Origin: UKL13-2 sp038236905
Lineage (GTDB): Bacteria > Pseudomonadota > Gammaproteobacteria > Burkholderiales > Usitatibacteraceae
Reading direction: 5' to 3'
Assembly: GCA_038236905.1 (NCBI GenBank)
Contig: JBBRZG010000012.1
Span: 1-42,388, forward strand
Length of the DNA stretch: 42,388 nucleotides
The position numbers and the translations under genes were made by a program. The notes below the pieces were generated by a model, which worked only from the letters and a program-made list of their open reading frames with translations, had not been told where the DNA came from and ran no database searches. This document shows, piece after piece, positions 12,943-20,881 of the stretch (position 1 is its first letter; each line of letters starts with the position of its first letter).

Positions 12943-14262
12943 ATGAACACTATTTCAAAGCTCCGATTTGTGTCACAGGGTTTCACGATGATCGAACTAT
13001 TGGTCGCGATGGTTATCGGCTTGCTTGGCACCATTGTTATCTTTACCGTCTATCAAAATGCCGAAGGTTTTAAGCGAACTACGGTGTCAGCTGGTGACGC
13101 GCAGACGAGTGGTGCGGTAGCGCTCTACACCATGGAGCAATACATCCGTACGTCGGGCTCGGGTATCGCGACGACCAACGAGGCGCAGTTGCTTGGTTCA
13201 AATAGTTCGGTGCAACCCAATTTATTGCTCGGCTGCCCCCTAAACCCGGAGCCTGGTCTGGGAACGGGTGCGGCCACGACTAGAATTGGTGGTATTCAAA
13301 CTCCCGTTGCGCCGGTACGTATCATTGATGGCAGCCAGCTCGCTGGAGGGACTCTTGGGACGTCGGACGTGCTCGTAATAATGAGCGGTAACGCGGATAT
13401 TGCAACTAATCCTACTGCGGCAGGCCCGGTTACGACTGGTGCGACGGCAATCAATTTTGCTGACAACACGCTAGGCTGGCGGGTAGCGTCAATTGGACGC
13501 CCGGCTGACATTGCGCTGCTCGTTGAAGCAGGTGGCGTGGGGCCGATTAGTAATAGTCCATGCACGCTCAGAAGAATTACTGCTCTCTCAAGTGGACCCG
13601 GTGTGGGAAATACTATTACGTTGGCAAAGGGTGTGCCGGCATTATCCAATTTCCCGGTAAGGACCAACGCACATGATGTAGGCCCATCGCCTTACTTCAT
13701 TTCGATAGGCGTCAACGCGCGGCAAGAGTTGGTCGAAACCAGTTTCCTCCCTGGGCTTACCGAGGAAGGCACCGGAACAAACCGTATAACCCAGCGTGTG
13801 CTCGCAGATGGAATTGTTAATATTCAAGCTCAATATGGCATCGACAATGATTTGAATGACAGCATTGACGATTGGGTTGAGCCGACGGGTAATTGGGCAA
13901 ATGTATCCGCAATTGTAAGGCCCGGAAGTGTGGCTACCCCGTCCACAACGTCTGCGCTCAACAAAATTAAGGCTATCCGCCTCGCGATACTTGCCCGCTC
14001 TCAACAATATGAAGCACCTGATCGTACGACCGGCCTTTGTAACGTGACGCCTATCCCGAGTCCTGCCAACTGGTATCTTCTGCCCGTTAGCAACTCGCAA
14101 GGTTCGGCTCCTAATGCTTCGTTGAAGTACCCACAAGGTGCCGATATCTTGCCTGTCGTAAGTGCGGCGGGCGCATCCCCCAACGGTGATTGGCGATGTT
14201 TTCGCTATCGTCGCTTTGAAACAATTATTCCGATTATTAACATGGTAAGGAGCCCGCTGTGA
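12943..14262 (+). CDS. pilW: Minor pilin PilW
   Basis: A 439-residue protein with the prepilin signature SQG|FTMIELLVAMVIGLLG and a long globular domain, as is usual for PilW. The segment AGDAQTSGAVALYTMEQYIR after the N-helix is typical of the family. It contains several cysteines (LLGCPLNP, SPCTLRR, GLCNVT, WRCFRY). No strong ribosome site precedes ATG 12943, 22 bases after the pilV stop. Its TGA overlaps the GTG start of pilX, indicating coupled translation. Confidence 0.88.
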   Translation: MNTISKLRFVSQGFTMIELLVAMVIGLLGTIVIFTVYQNAEGFKRTTVSAGDAQTSGAVALYTMEQYIRTSGSGIATTNEAQLLGSNSSVQPNLLLGCPLNPEPGLGTGAATTRIGGIQTPVAPVRIIDGSQLAGGTLGTSDVLVIMSGNADIATNPTAAGPVTTGATAINFADNTLGWRVASIGRPADIALLVEAGGVGPISNSPCTLRRITALSSGPGVGNTITLAKGVPALSNFPVRTNAHDVGPSPYFISIGVNARQELVETSFLPGLTEEGTGTNRITQRVLADGIVNIQAQYGIDNDLNDSIDDWVEPTGNWANVSAIVRPGSVATPSTTSALNKIKAIRLAILARSQQYEAPDRTTGLCNVTPIPSPANWYLLPVSNSQGSAPNASLKYPQGADILPVVSAAGASPNGDWRCFRYRRFETIIPIINMVRSPL

Positions 14263-14927
14263 TAGCGACAATTATCTACAGACCTCGCCGTCTGATTCAG
14301 TCGCCTCGGTTTGCGCGCGCTAAGCAACAGGGAATTGTATTAATTGTTGCGCTTTTGGTACTAGTCGCGCTCACGATCGCCAGCTTGGGCTTGCTACGGT
14401 CTGTGGATACCACCACGGCCGCGACCGGCAATTTGGGCTTTAAGAAAGACATTTATCGTCAGTCCAATCGCGGAATACAGGATGCGTTAAACAAACTCCT
14501 AGCGGTTCGTACTGGTCAGGGTGAGTTGCCTTATTCTGACATCACAAGTGGCCCCGGTTATTATGCAACGGCTAATAGTCTGGCAGTCGATGTGCGCGGG
14601 ATTCCCACCATTTTATTAAACGCTCCAATTCCGACGACGCCAGGCTCAGCTACTGGAACTGCCGGCTTGGGCGAATTCGCAGTTCCTATCGGCGACCCAA
14701 GTGGAGGCGGATATCTATTTCGCTACACGGCCGAGCGGCTTTGTCCTGTCGCCGGTGCGCCGGATCCTGCCACTAATTCTTGTCGTCAAGCCGCTGGAGC
14801 GGGGGCACTCGCGATCTATACGCGAAGCTCTACATTCAGCCTTTCAGGCACCGTATACGTCCGGTTAACACTGCGGGTAGATGGCCCCAAAAACTCAGTT
14901 TCATATTTTCAAACCATGGTTTTGTAA
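14259..14927 (+). CDS. pilX: Minor pilin PilX
   Basis: A 222-residue protein starting at GTG 14259, seven bases after AAGGAG (14247-14252) and overlapping the pilW stop. After a basic N-terminus it has the hydrophobic helix QQGIVLIVALLVLVALTIAS. It then carries the PilX N-terminal pattern LLRSVDTTTAATGNLGFKKD, which has no glutamate +5, as in other PilX proteins. It works with PilV and PilW as part of the pilus tip-priming complex that carries PilY1, encoded next. Confidence 0.88.
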   Translation: MIATIIYRPRRLIQSPRFARAKQQGIVLIVALLVLVALTIASLGLLRSVDTTTAATGNLGFKKDIYRQSNRGIQDALNKLLAVRTGQGELPYSDITSGPGYYATANSLAVDVRGIPTILLNAPIPTTPGSATGTAGLGEFAVPIGDPSGGGYLFRYTAERLCPVAGAPDPATNSCRQAAGAGALAIYTRSSTFSLSGTVYVRLTLRVDGPKNSVSYFQTMVL

Positions 14928-14963
14928 GATAACCGCCAACGTCGCTTGGCTCAAGAGGTAGCT

Positions 14964-17900
14964 ATGACTCATTTTTCTCGTGTTCGAAAGTACGTTGCTA
15001 CGGCTTCTATTCTATATTCGCTGGTATTCGTTATGTCCGCTGGAGCAGCCGTAGCCGTATTAGACGATAAACCCCCGCTTAGCACCAGCACGATTAAGCC
15101 GAACTTCATGTTTACGCTAGACAATTCGGGTTCAATGCAATCATCCTACGTCCCAGATGGTATGGATGCGAATTTTGGTAAGCGCTGTTTCAAAAATAAT
15201 ATTGCTAATGCGCTTTATTTTGACCCAACCGCTGCATATCCTGCGCCAAAGGGGTACGTTGGGGCGACCGACACGACATTTGATTTTCCCGATGTGCCGT
15301 TTAATGCCGCACCGTGGGACGGGTTTAACGTTGCAGCAAATTGGCGGGACAATATTGGTGCGGGCTGGTTTACGACATCTGCACTCTTGGACCTGAATTC
15401 GGCGTTTCGCGCAAACTATGATTATCTCGGAAGTTATCAGGCGTCCGACACGCGACAAAAAGCCTATTATGCTAGGTACACTGGGACTACGCCGCCGGTG
15501 CCTGTGCCTGGAACTTGCTATGCAGATACATCCTACACACTCGTTGACGTGACTCTACAACCTGCCGCAGTTAAACAAAGCTTCGCTAATTGGTTTAGCT
15601 ACTATCGCGCCCGTATGCTCGCAATCAAAAGCGCTGCCGGTGCAGCTTTTTCTGACCTGAGTAAGACTGACTATAGAGTAGGTTTCCATACAATCAACAA
15701 TTTCGGTGCGAATTATCTGAACGTTCTCGACTTTACTGGAATGAGTAGGGAAAATTGGTACAAGCGTTTTTATAGCCAAACACCAGGCGGAGGAACGCCA
15801 TCCCGCGCGGCTCATATTCGAATTGGAGAATATTTTAGAGGCAACGGCGCAGCGGTCGGTTTGCCTGGTGCCATCGATCCGATCCAGCAATCTTGCCAAC
15901 TTAACTTTCATTTCTTGTCGACAGACGGATATTGGAACGAGGGTAATCCGGCGTTCGCGCCCGGAAACCAAGACGACAAAGTGCCAACACTTCCAACCCC
16001 TGTTGCTGGATTGGTAACAGGTGCGGCTTGGCCGAAGCTCTATCGTGAGAACCCTGCAGCGGCGACGGGTAGCCAAATAAAAGTACCAACGCTATCAGAT
16101 ATTGCGACGTATTATTGGGCAACTGATTTGAGACCTACATTGCCGAACAATGTACCGACCTCGACTGCCGATCCCGCAAGTTGGCAGCATTTATCTCTTT
16201 ATGGGATATCGATTGCAGCAAGGGGAACGTTACCATACAGCTACGCAAACCCGGCCATAACGAATCAGACGCTAGCCGACATCGGCAACACCGCCAATCC
16301 GCTTGTATGGCCAAATCCCATTAATAACTCTCCGTCTGCAATTGACGATTTGTGGCATGCCACAGTCAATTCCCGCGGTTTGTTTTTCAACGTCGACAGC
16401 GCTTCACAGCTCGCACAAGCGGTCTCTGATGCACTGGGCGATGCTTCAGGCAGGTCAGGTACTGCGGCAGGTGTTGCTTTAGCTAACGCTAATCTAACTA
16501 CTGGCGGCCCCGATAATTTGGCATACGTGCCAAGCTATAGATCAGGTCAGTGGACTGGTGAACTTACGGCAAAAAGACTCGACCCAGATACTGGTTTGCC
16601 GCTGGTTGGGGATGTTTGGAAGCATGCGGGGATTCTCGATTCACAATCGGCGGGCTTAGGGTGGGATACATCTCGTAAACTTCTAACGACAGCCAACGGG
16701 GTAGCGGTGGCATTGCGTTTAAATTCTTTAACTCCCCTACAGCAAGCATCGCTGGGCTCACCGCTAACTGTAGCGCCTAAGTTGATATCGGAACAGCAGG
16801 CAGTTTTAAATTATTTGCGCGGCGACAAAACGAACGAGGATCAGACAGGTAGCACAAGCTTCAGATATCGCCCCCGGGCGAGTAGATTAGGTGACATCAT
16901 AAATTCCGATCCCGTCGCCATAACCACACCAGTGGCAGTTTATACAGACTCTTTCAATCCAGGATATCAGGCCTTTAAGGCGGCCAATGCGTCACGCACA
17001 CCGATGGTTTATTTCGGCGCAAATGATGGATTCTTGCATGCGGTAAATGGCACGGCGACTGGCGCAGATGCGGGCAAAGAGGTATGGGCTTATATGCCGA
17101 GCTTTTTATTTCGCGCAGATGCGTCCGGTATTGTTGCTCAAACTTATAAGCTGACCGACTTAGCGCCTAAAAAATTCGCACACCATTTTTACGTGGATAG
17201 CGCTTTGGCAGTGAGAGACGTGGATTTTAAACGGACCAGTCAATCGTCTGGCTCGCCAACACCAACACCTAACCCGCCAACTGATACTGACTGGCACACA
17301 GTCTTAATCTCAGGGCTGGGCAAAGGAGGGGCGGGATATTTTGCGTTGGACGTCACAGCACCACCTACTACAGCAACATCTGAATCAGCGCTCTTAAGTT
17401 CTAATCGGGTACTGTGGGAGTTCACTGACGTGGATATGGGCTTCACTTACGGTTCTCCTGTGATTATGAAAACGCGACGCTTTGGCTGGGTTGTTGCACT
17501 TGCGGGTGGCTACAATAATGTTTCGGGCCCTAATGCAGGTAAGGGAATCGTGTACATCGTGGACGTGAAGACAGGGGCGTTATTGCACAAGTTTATTACC
17601 TCCGATGGAAGTGCGGGAAGCCCTATCAACCTCGGGAATATCGAAGCGTTTGTCCCGGATTCAACAGACTTTACGGCCACAGAGATTTATGGAGGTGATC
17701 TTGTCGGCAATGTTTGGCGATTTGATATTAGTACAACGGCGGCATACACAACAGCAGGAGTTAAATTCGCCCAGTTGCGTGACTCCTCAGGTCAGCCACA
17801 AGCCATATCGACTTATCCTGTTCCATATGCTGACCCAGTGACGGGTACTCGTTTTGTTGCAGTCGGCACTGGTAAGCTACTTAATGTGGGTGAGCTTACA

Positions 17901-18410
17901 GATTTGCAGCAGCAAACAATTTACAACTTCAGGGACGGAACGGTATTCACCCCAAAGACAACAAGCCTGCCGTTGGGTCGAGGTTCGCTTCAATCAATCG
18001 CGCGTTCGACTAATGTCGCTAACGTTTCATCATCTCTAGACGGTTGGTTTGAAGACCTGACTTCTGGAACAGGCGAACGGGTGGTCAAACCCCTAGTGGC
18101 ACCACTTGGGGTTCTGATTGCATTCACAATTACACCAAGTAACGATCCCTGTGATGCAGATGCTTTTGGAACTGCATATGCGCGCACTGGCACAGCGGGC
18201 AATAGTGTTATCGATCCGGTAGGAGGCCAGACTTACCTTGGCGGTACGGTTGGTTCGCCACAATACACAGGTTTTCAGCTTGTTAAAGTCACAGGCGGCA
18301 AGTTGGTGGGACAAGTTTTGGACAACAAAGGGAGCATTTCGAAACTTGAAATTCCATTCCCTGGTGGCTTCCAAGGGTCGGTGGTAAATTACAGAGAGAT
18401 TATTGAATAG
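14964..18410 (+). CDS. pilY1: Pilus tip adhesin/assembly factor PilY1
   Basis: 1148 residues, started at ATG 14964 after AAGAGGT (14953-14959). A signal peptide is visible (VATASILYSLVFVMSAGAAV). The N-terminal part carries a von Willebrand A-like MIDAS motif, D53-x-S55-x-S57 (LDNSGSM). The C-terminal half is a PilY-type beta-propeller (YFGANDGFLHAVNG, GLGKGGAGYFALDVT, LAGGYNNVSG, YGGDLVGNVWRFD). It has repeated Asp-rich loops (DADAFGT, DVDMGF) that could bind calcium. PilY1 acts at the pilus tip in adhesion, mechanosensing and control of retraction. It is last in the operon and is followed by a strong terminator. Confidence 0.93.
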   Translation: MTHFSRVRKYVATASILYSLVFVMSAGAAVAVLDDKPPLSTSTIKPNFMFTLDNSGSMQSSYVPDGMDANFGKRCFKNNIANALYFDPTAAYPAPKGYVGATDTTFDFPDVPFNAAPWDGFNVAANWRDNIGAGWFTTSALLDLNSAFRANYDYLGSYQASDTRQKAYYARYTGTTPPVPVPGTCYADTSYTLVDVTLQPAAVKQSFANWFSYYRARMLAIKSAAGAAFSDLSKTDYRVGFHTINNFGANYLNVLDFTGMSRENWYKRFYSQTPGGGTPSRAAHIRIGEYFRGNGAAVGLPGAIDPIQQSCQLNFHFLSTDGYWNEGNPAFAPGNQDDKVPTLPTPVAGLVTGAAWPKLYRENPAAATGSQIKVPTLSDIATYYWATDLRPTLPNNVPTSTADPASWQHLSLYGISIAARGTLPYSYANPAITNQTLADIGNTANPLVWPNPINNSPSAIDDLWHATVNSRGLFFNVDSASQLAQAVSDALGDASGRSGTAAGVALANANLTTGGPDNLAYVPSYRSGQWTGELTAKRLDPDTGLPLVGDVWKHAGILDSQSAGLGWDTSRKLLTTANGVAVALRLNSLTPLQQASLGSPLTVAPKLISEQQAVLNYLRGDKTNEDQTGSTSFRYRPRASRLGDIINSDPVAITTPVAVYTDSFNPGYQAFKAANASRTPMVYFGANDGFLHAVNGTATGADAGKEVWAYMPSFLFRADASGIVAQTYKLTDLAPKKFAHHFYVDSALAVRDVDFKRTSQSSGSPTPTPNPPTDTDWHTVLISGLGKGGAGYFALDVTAPPTTATSESALLSSNRVLWEFTDVDMGFTYGSPVIMKTRRFGWVVALAGGYNNVSGPNAGKGIVYIVDVKTGALLHKFITSDGSAGSPINLGNIEAFVPDSTDFTATEIYGGDLVGNVWRFDISTTAAYTTAGVKFAQLRDSSGQPQAISTYPVPYADPVTGTRFVAVGTGKLLNVGELTDLQQQTIYNFRDGTVFTPKTTSLPLGRGSLQSIARSTNVANVSSSLDGWFEDLTSGTGERVVKPLVAPLGVLIAFTITPSNDPCDADAFGTAYARTGTAGNSVIDPVGGQTYLGGTVGSPQYTGFQLVKVTGGKLVGQVLDNKGSISKLEIPFPGGFQGSVVNYREIIE

Positions 18411-18442
18411 CGATAGGCTTGCGTAACGCAACAACGCAATGA

Positions 18443-18471
18443 AAAACGGCAGCTCTAAAAGCTGCCGTTTT
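18443..18471. terminator. Bidirectional terminator between pilY1 and ispH
   Basis: AAAACGGCAGCT (18443-18454) pairs with AGCTGCCGTTTT (18460-18471) around loop CTAAA. A-runs and T-runs on the two sides let it stop transcripts from both convergent genes. Confidence 0.85.
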
Positions 18472-18515
18472 CATTTTTGAAAGTAATTTTCATACTTCCA
18501 TTTGATCGGTGTGCA

Positions 18516-19487
18516 TCACAAAGTTCGCTCCGCGCTATGGCCACCGACTAGCCCCACCCCCAACCCCTTCGGCAGCGGAAACACAATATTCTCCGTGATC
18601 CCGTCAAGCTCCCGCACACTTTGTGCACCGAGCGATTTTAATTTCGCAATCACATCCCTGACCAGCACTTCAGGCGCGGATGCACCTGAGGTGACGCCGA
18701 TGCGCTTTCTGCCGGCGATCCACTCTTCTTTTAGCTCAGCGGCGCTGTCGACTTGATGCGTCTCGCAGCCAAGCAAATTGGCAAGCTCGCGTAGTCGATT
18801 GGTGTTCGAGCTGGTGCGTGAGCCGACGACGATGACAACTTCGACCTGCGGTGCCATAAATTTCACTGCGTCCTGACGGTTTTGCGTGGCGTAGCAAATG
18901 TCGTCTTGTTTCTGGCCAACGATGTGGGGGAATTTTTCTTTGAGGGCGACGATGACTTTTTGGCAATCATCAACGGACAGTGTCGTCTGCGAAACGTAGG
19001 TTAGCTTTTCGCTGTTGATCTTTAGTGTTGCGACGTCTTCGACCGTTTCAACCAAATGCATACCCGTGTCCGATTGGCCAAGCGTGCCTTCGACTTCAGG
19101 GTGACCGTCGTGGCCGATCATCACGATTTCGAAACCTTCAGCACGTTTTTTGGCAACTTCGACATGGACTTTTTTGACCAGCGGGCAGGTGGCATCGAAC
19201 ACTTGAAATCCACGCGCATCGGCTTCGATTCTGATCGCTTTTGAAACGCCGTGCGCGCTGAAAATAAGCGTCGCGCCCTTCGGCACGTCCGCCAAATCTT
19301 CAATGAAAATCGCGCCCTTGTTGCGCAAATCATCGACCACAAATTTATTGTGGACGATTTCATGGCGCACGTAGATGGGCGCGCCGTGAAGCGCCAACGC
19401 GCGTTCGACAATTTCAATCGCACGGTCAACGCCTGCACAAAAGCCCCGCGGGTTGGCGAGAAGGATTTCGGATTCGGTGGTGTTCAT
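18516..19487 (-). CDS. ispH: 4-hydroxy-3-methylbut-2-enyl diphosphate reductase
   Basis: A 323-residue IspH (LytB), the last enzyme of the methylerythritol phosphate pathway. It reduces HMBPP to IPP and DMAPP with a [4Fe-4S] cluster in the cytosol. The three cluster cysteines are C17 (PRGFCAG), C101 (DATCPLV) and C198 (ICYATQNRQDA). The HEIVHN, SAHGVS, GHDGHPEV and SQTTLSVDD blocks are all present. The C-terminus carries GVTSGASAPE and the usual FPLPK. It stands as a single gene convergent with pilY1; I see no fkpB/slpA neighbour, which often precedes ispH. Confidence 0.97.
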   Translation of the reverse strand: MNTTESEILLANPRGFCAGVDRAIEIVERALALHGAPIYVRHEIVHNKFVVDDLRNKGAIFIEDLADVPKGATLIFSAHGVSKAIRIEADARGFQVFDATCPLVKKVHVEVAKKRAEGFEIVMIGHDGHPEVEGTLGQSDTGMHLVETVEDVATLKINSEKLTYVSQTTLSVDDCQKVIVALKEKFPHIVGQKQDDICYATQNRQDAVKFMAPQVEVVIVVGSRTSSNTNRLRELANLLGCETHQVDSAAELKEEWIAGRKRIGVTSGASAPEVLVRDVIAKLKSLGAQSVRELDGITENIVFPLPKGLGVGLVGGHSAERTL

Positions 19488-19685
19488 TGTGTGGCCTTAT
19501 GCTCGTTGCAATGGGTGCTGCAATCAAATCGTAAATTTACCTATTTCCGACTTCGCGGGGAAACTGTTTTGTTCAGATAATTGGTTAAACTCAAGTTACG
19601 TTTAATCGCGGATCTGAAAATAAAATACTAGAACTGGCGCGTATTTCAAGCCATTTGTGACTGAAAAGCCGCCTCCAGTCTAGCG

Positions 19686-20384
19686 TTACAATAAATTCTC
19701 GTATGAGCCTTCCGGATATCCAAACCGCTCTTCCTTCCAAGGATCAGCGTCATTGTGGTAGCCGCGCACTTCCCAAAAACCGGGGCGATCTTGCTCATGA
19801 AATTCTATCGCGGAGATCCATTTTGCCCCTTTCCACGCATAGCGTTTCGGTACCACCAATCGCGCGGGCCAGCCGTGTTCCATCGACAGCGGTTCGCCGA
19901 AAACGGAATGTGCGATCAGGACGTCATCATCGAGCAACGCTTCTAACGGCAGGTTGGTTGAGTAGCCGTCATGGCCGTGCAGTGTCACAAATTGTGCGGT
20001 CTCCAACGGCTGCGCCAGTGCGATTAAATCACGTGCCAACACGCCTTCCCAATCCATATCCAGCTGCGACCAGCGCGTCACGCAATGCATATCGGCGACG
20101 ATTTTGGTTTGCGGTAATGCTTTGAATTGCTTCCAATTTAGCGTCGCTTCGTTTGCGACTAACCCAAACAATTTCAGCGTCCAAGTTGGCGTGTCAATCG
20201 AAGGGCGAACCCCCATGTCGAGGACGGGAAAATCGGTTACCCGCGTCTGGCCCTGCGGAATGCGCACGTCGGGCGAGATTTTCCCGGGCCGAATACCAGA
20301 TTGCGTGCCAGCTTCGTTACTGCGTTTTGCCAGCGCCGTCTTGCTGGCAATGATTTTTTGCCACTTATTTTGCACGCTACTCAC
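19686..20384 (-). CDS. Sulfite-oxidase-like molybdopterin oxidoreductase
   Basis: A 232-residue protein of the oxidoreductase molybdopterin-binding (sulfite oxidase/MsrP-like) fold. The likely molybdenum-ligand cysteine is C101 in ADMHCVTRWS. Family blocks include FVTLHGHDGYSTNLPLEALL, GEPLSMEHGWPARLVVPKRY, then AWKGAKWI and GFWEVRGYHN. It lacks a signal peptide or Tat motif, so it resembles cytosolic YuiH-like members rather than periplasmic MsrP. The GTG start overlaps the lspA stop, so it is translationally coupled to the end of the ribF-ileS-lspA operon. The substrate cannot be told from the sequence. Confidence 0.82.
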   Translation of the reverse strand: MSSVQNKWQKIIASKTALAKRSNEAGTQSGIRPGKISPDVRIPQGQTRVTDFPVLDMGVRPSIDTPTWTLKLFGLVANEATLNWKQFKALPQTKIVADMHCVTRWSQLDMDWEGVLARDLIALAQPLETAQFVTLHGHDGYSTNLPLEALLDDDVLIAHSVFGEPLSMEHGWPARLVVPKRYAWKGAKWISAIEFHEQDRPGFWEVRGYHNDADPWKEERFGYPEGSYENLL

Positions 20385-20881
20385 GCGCCTACTTTATGTC
20401 TAGCCGAACTGCGGAACGAATCCCAGATAAGCAGAGCCGCACCGACACAAATCGCGGAGTCCGCGATATTGAATGCGGGCCACGGCGGCAAATTCATAAA
20501 CCCCATGGCGTGAATTTGAATGAAATCCGTAACCTGCCCATGAATGACGCGGTCATACAGATTTCCAATCGCGCCGCCGATCACGAGCGCCAGCGCGGTG
20601 CACAGCAGGCGGTTGTGGTGATTCGCCCGCATCATCCAAACTAATGCGGCGGAAATAATAATCGTGACCGCAATAAAAAAGTAACGTTGCCAGCCTGATG
20701 CATCATTCAAAAAACTGAACGCGGCCCCCTTGTTGTAGGTAAGAACCAAATTGAAAAACGGCAAGATTGTCCGCGATTCATAGTCAGCAAAATTCGACGT
20801 CATCGCGTATTTAGTCATTTGATCCAGCACGAAAATAATCGCGCTGATACCCAGCCATTTCGTCCAGCGTAAGTTATGCAT
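20381..20881 (-). CDS. lspA: Lipoprotein signal peptidase II
   Basis: A 166-residue inner-membrane aspartyl protease that removes signal peptides from diacylglyceryl prolipoproteins. It has four transmembrane segments. The conserved boxes are FVLDQMTKYA, FNLVLTYNKGAAFSFL, GGAIGNLYDRVIHGQVTDFI and WPAFNIADSAI; the catalytic aspartates lie in the last two. The ATG at 20881 overlaps the ileS stop (ATGCATAA). This gives the usual length, whereas the longer open frame would start deep inside ileS. The ileS-lspA pairing is conserved in proteobacteria. Confidence 0.96.
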   Translation of the reverse strand: MHNLRWTKWLGISAIIFVLDQMTKYAMTSNFADYESRTILPFFNLVLTYNKGAAFSFLNDASGWQRYFFIAVTIIISAALVWMMRANHHNRLLCTALALVIGGAIGNLYDRVIHGQVTDFIQIHAMGFMNLPPWPAFNIADSAICVGAALLIWDSFRSSARHKVGA

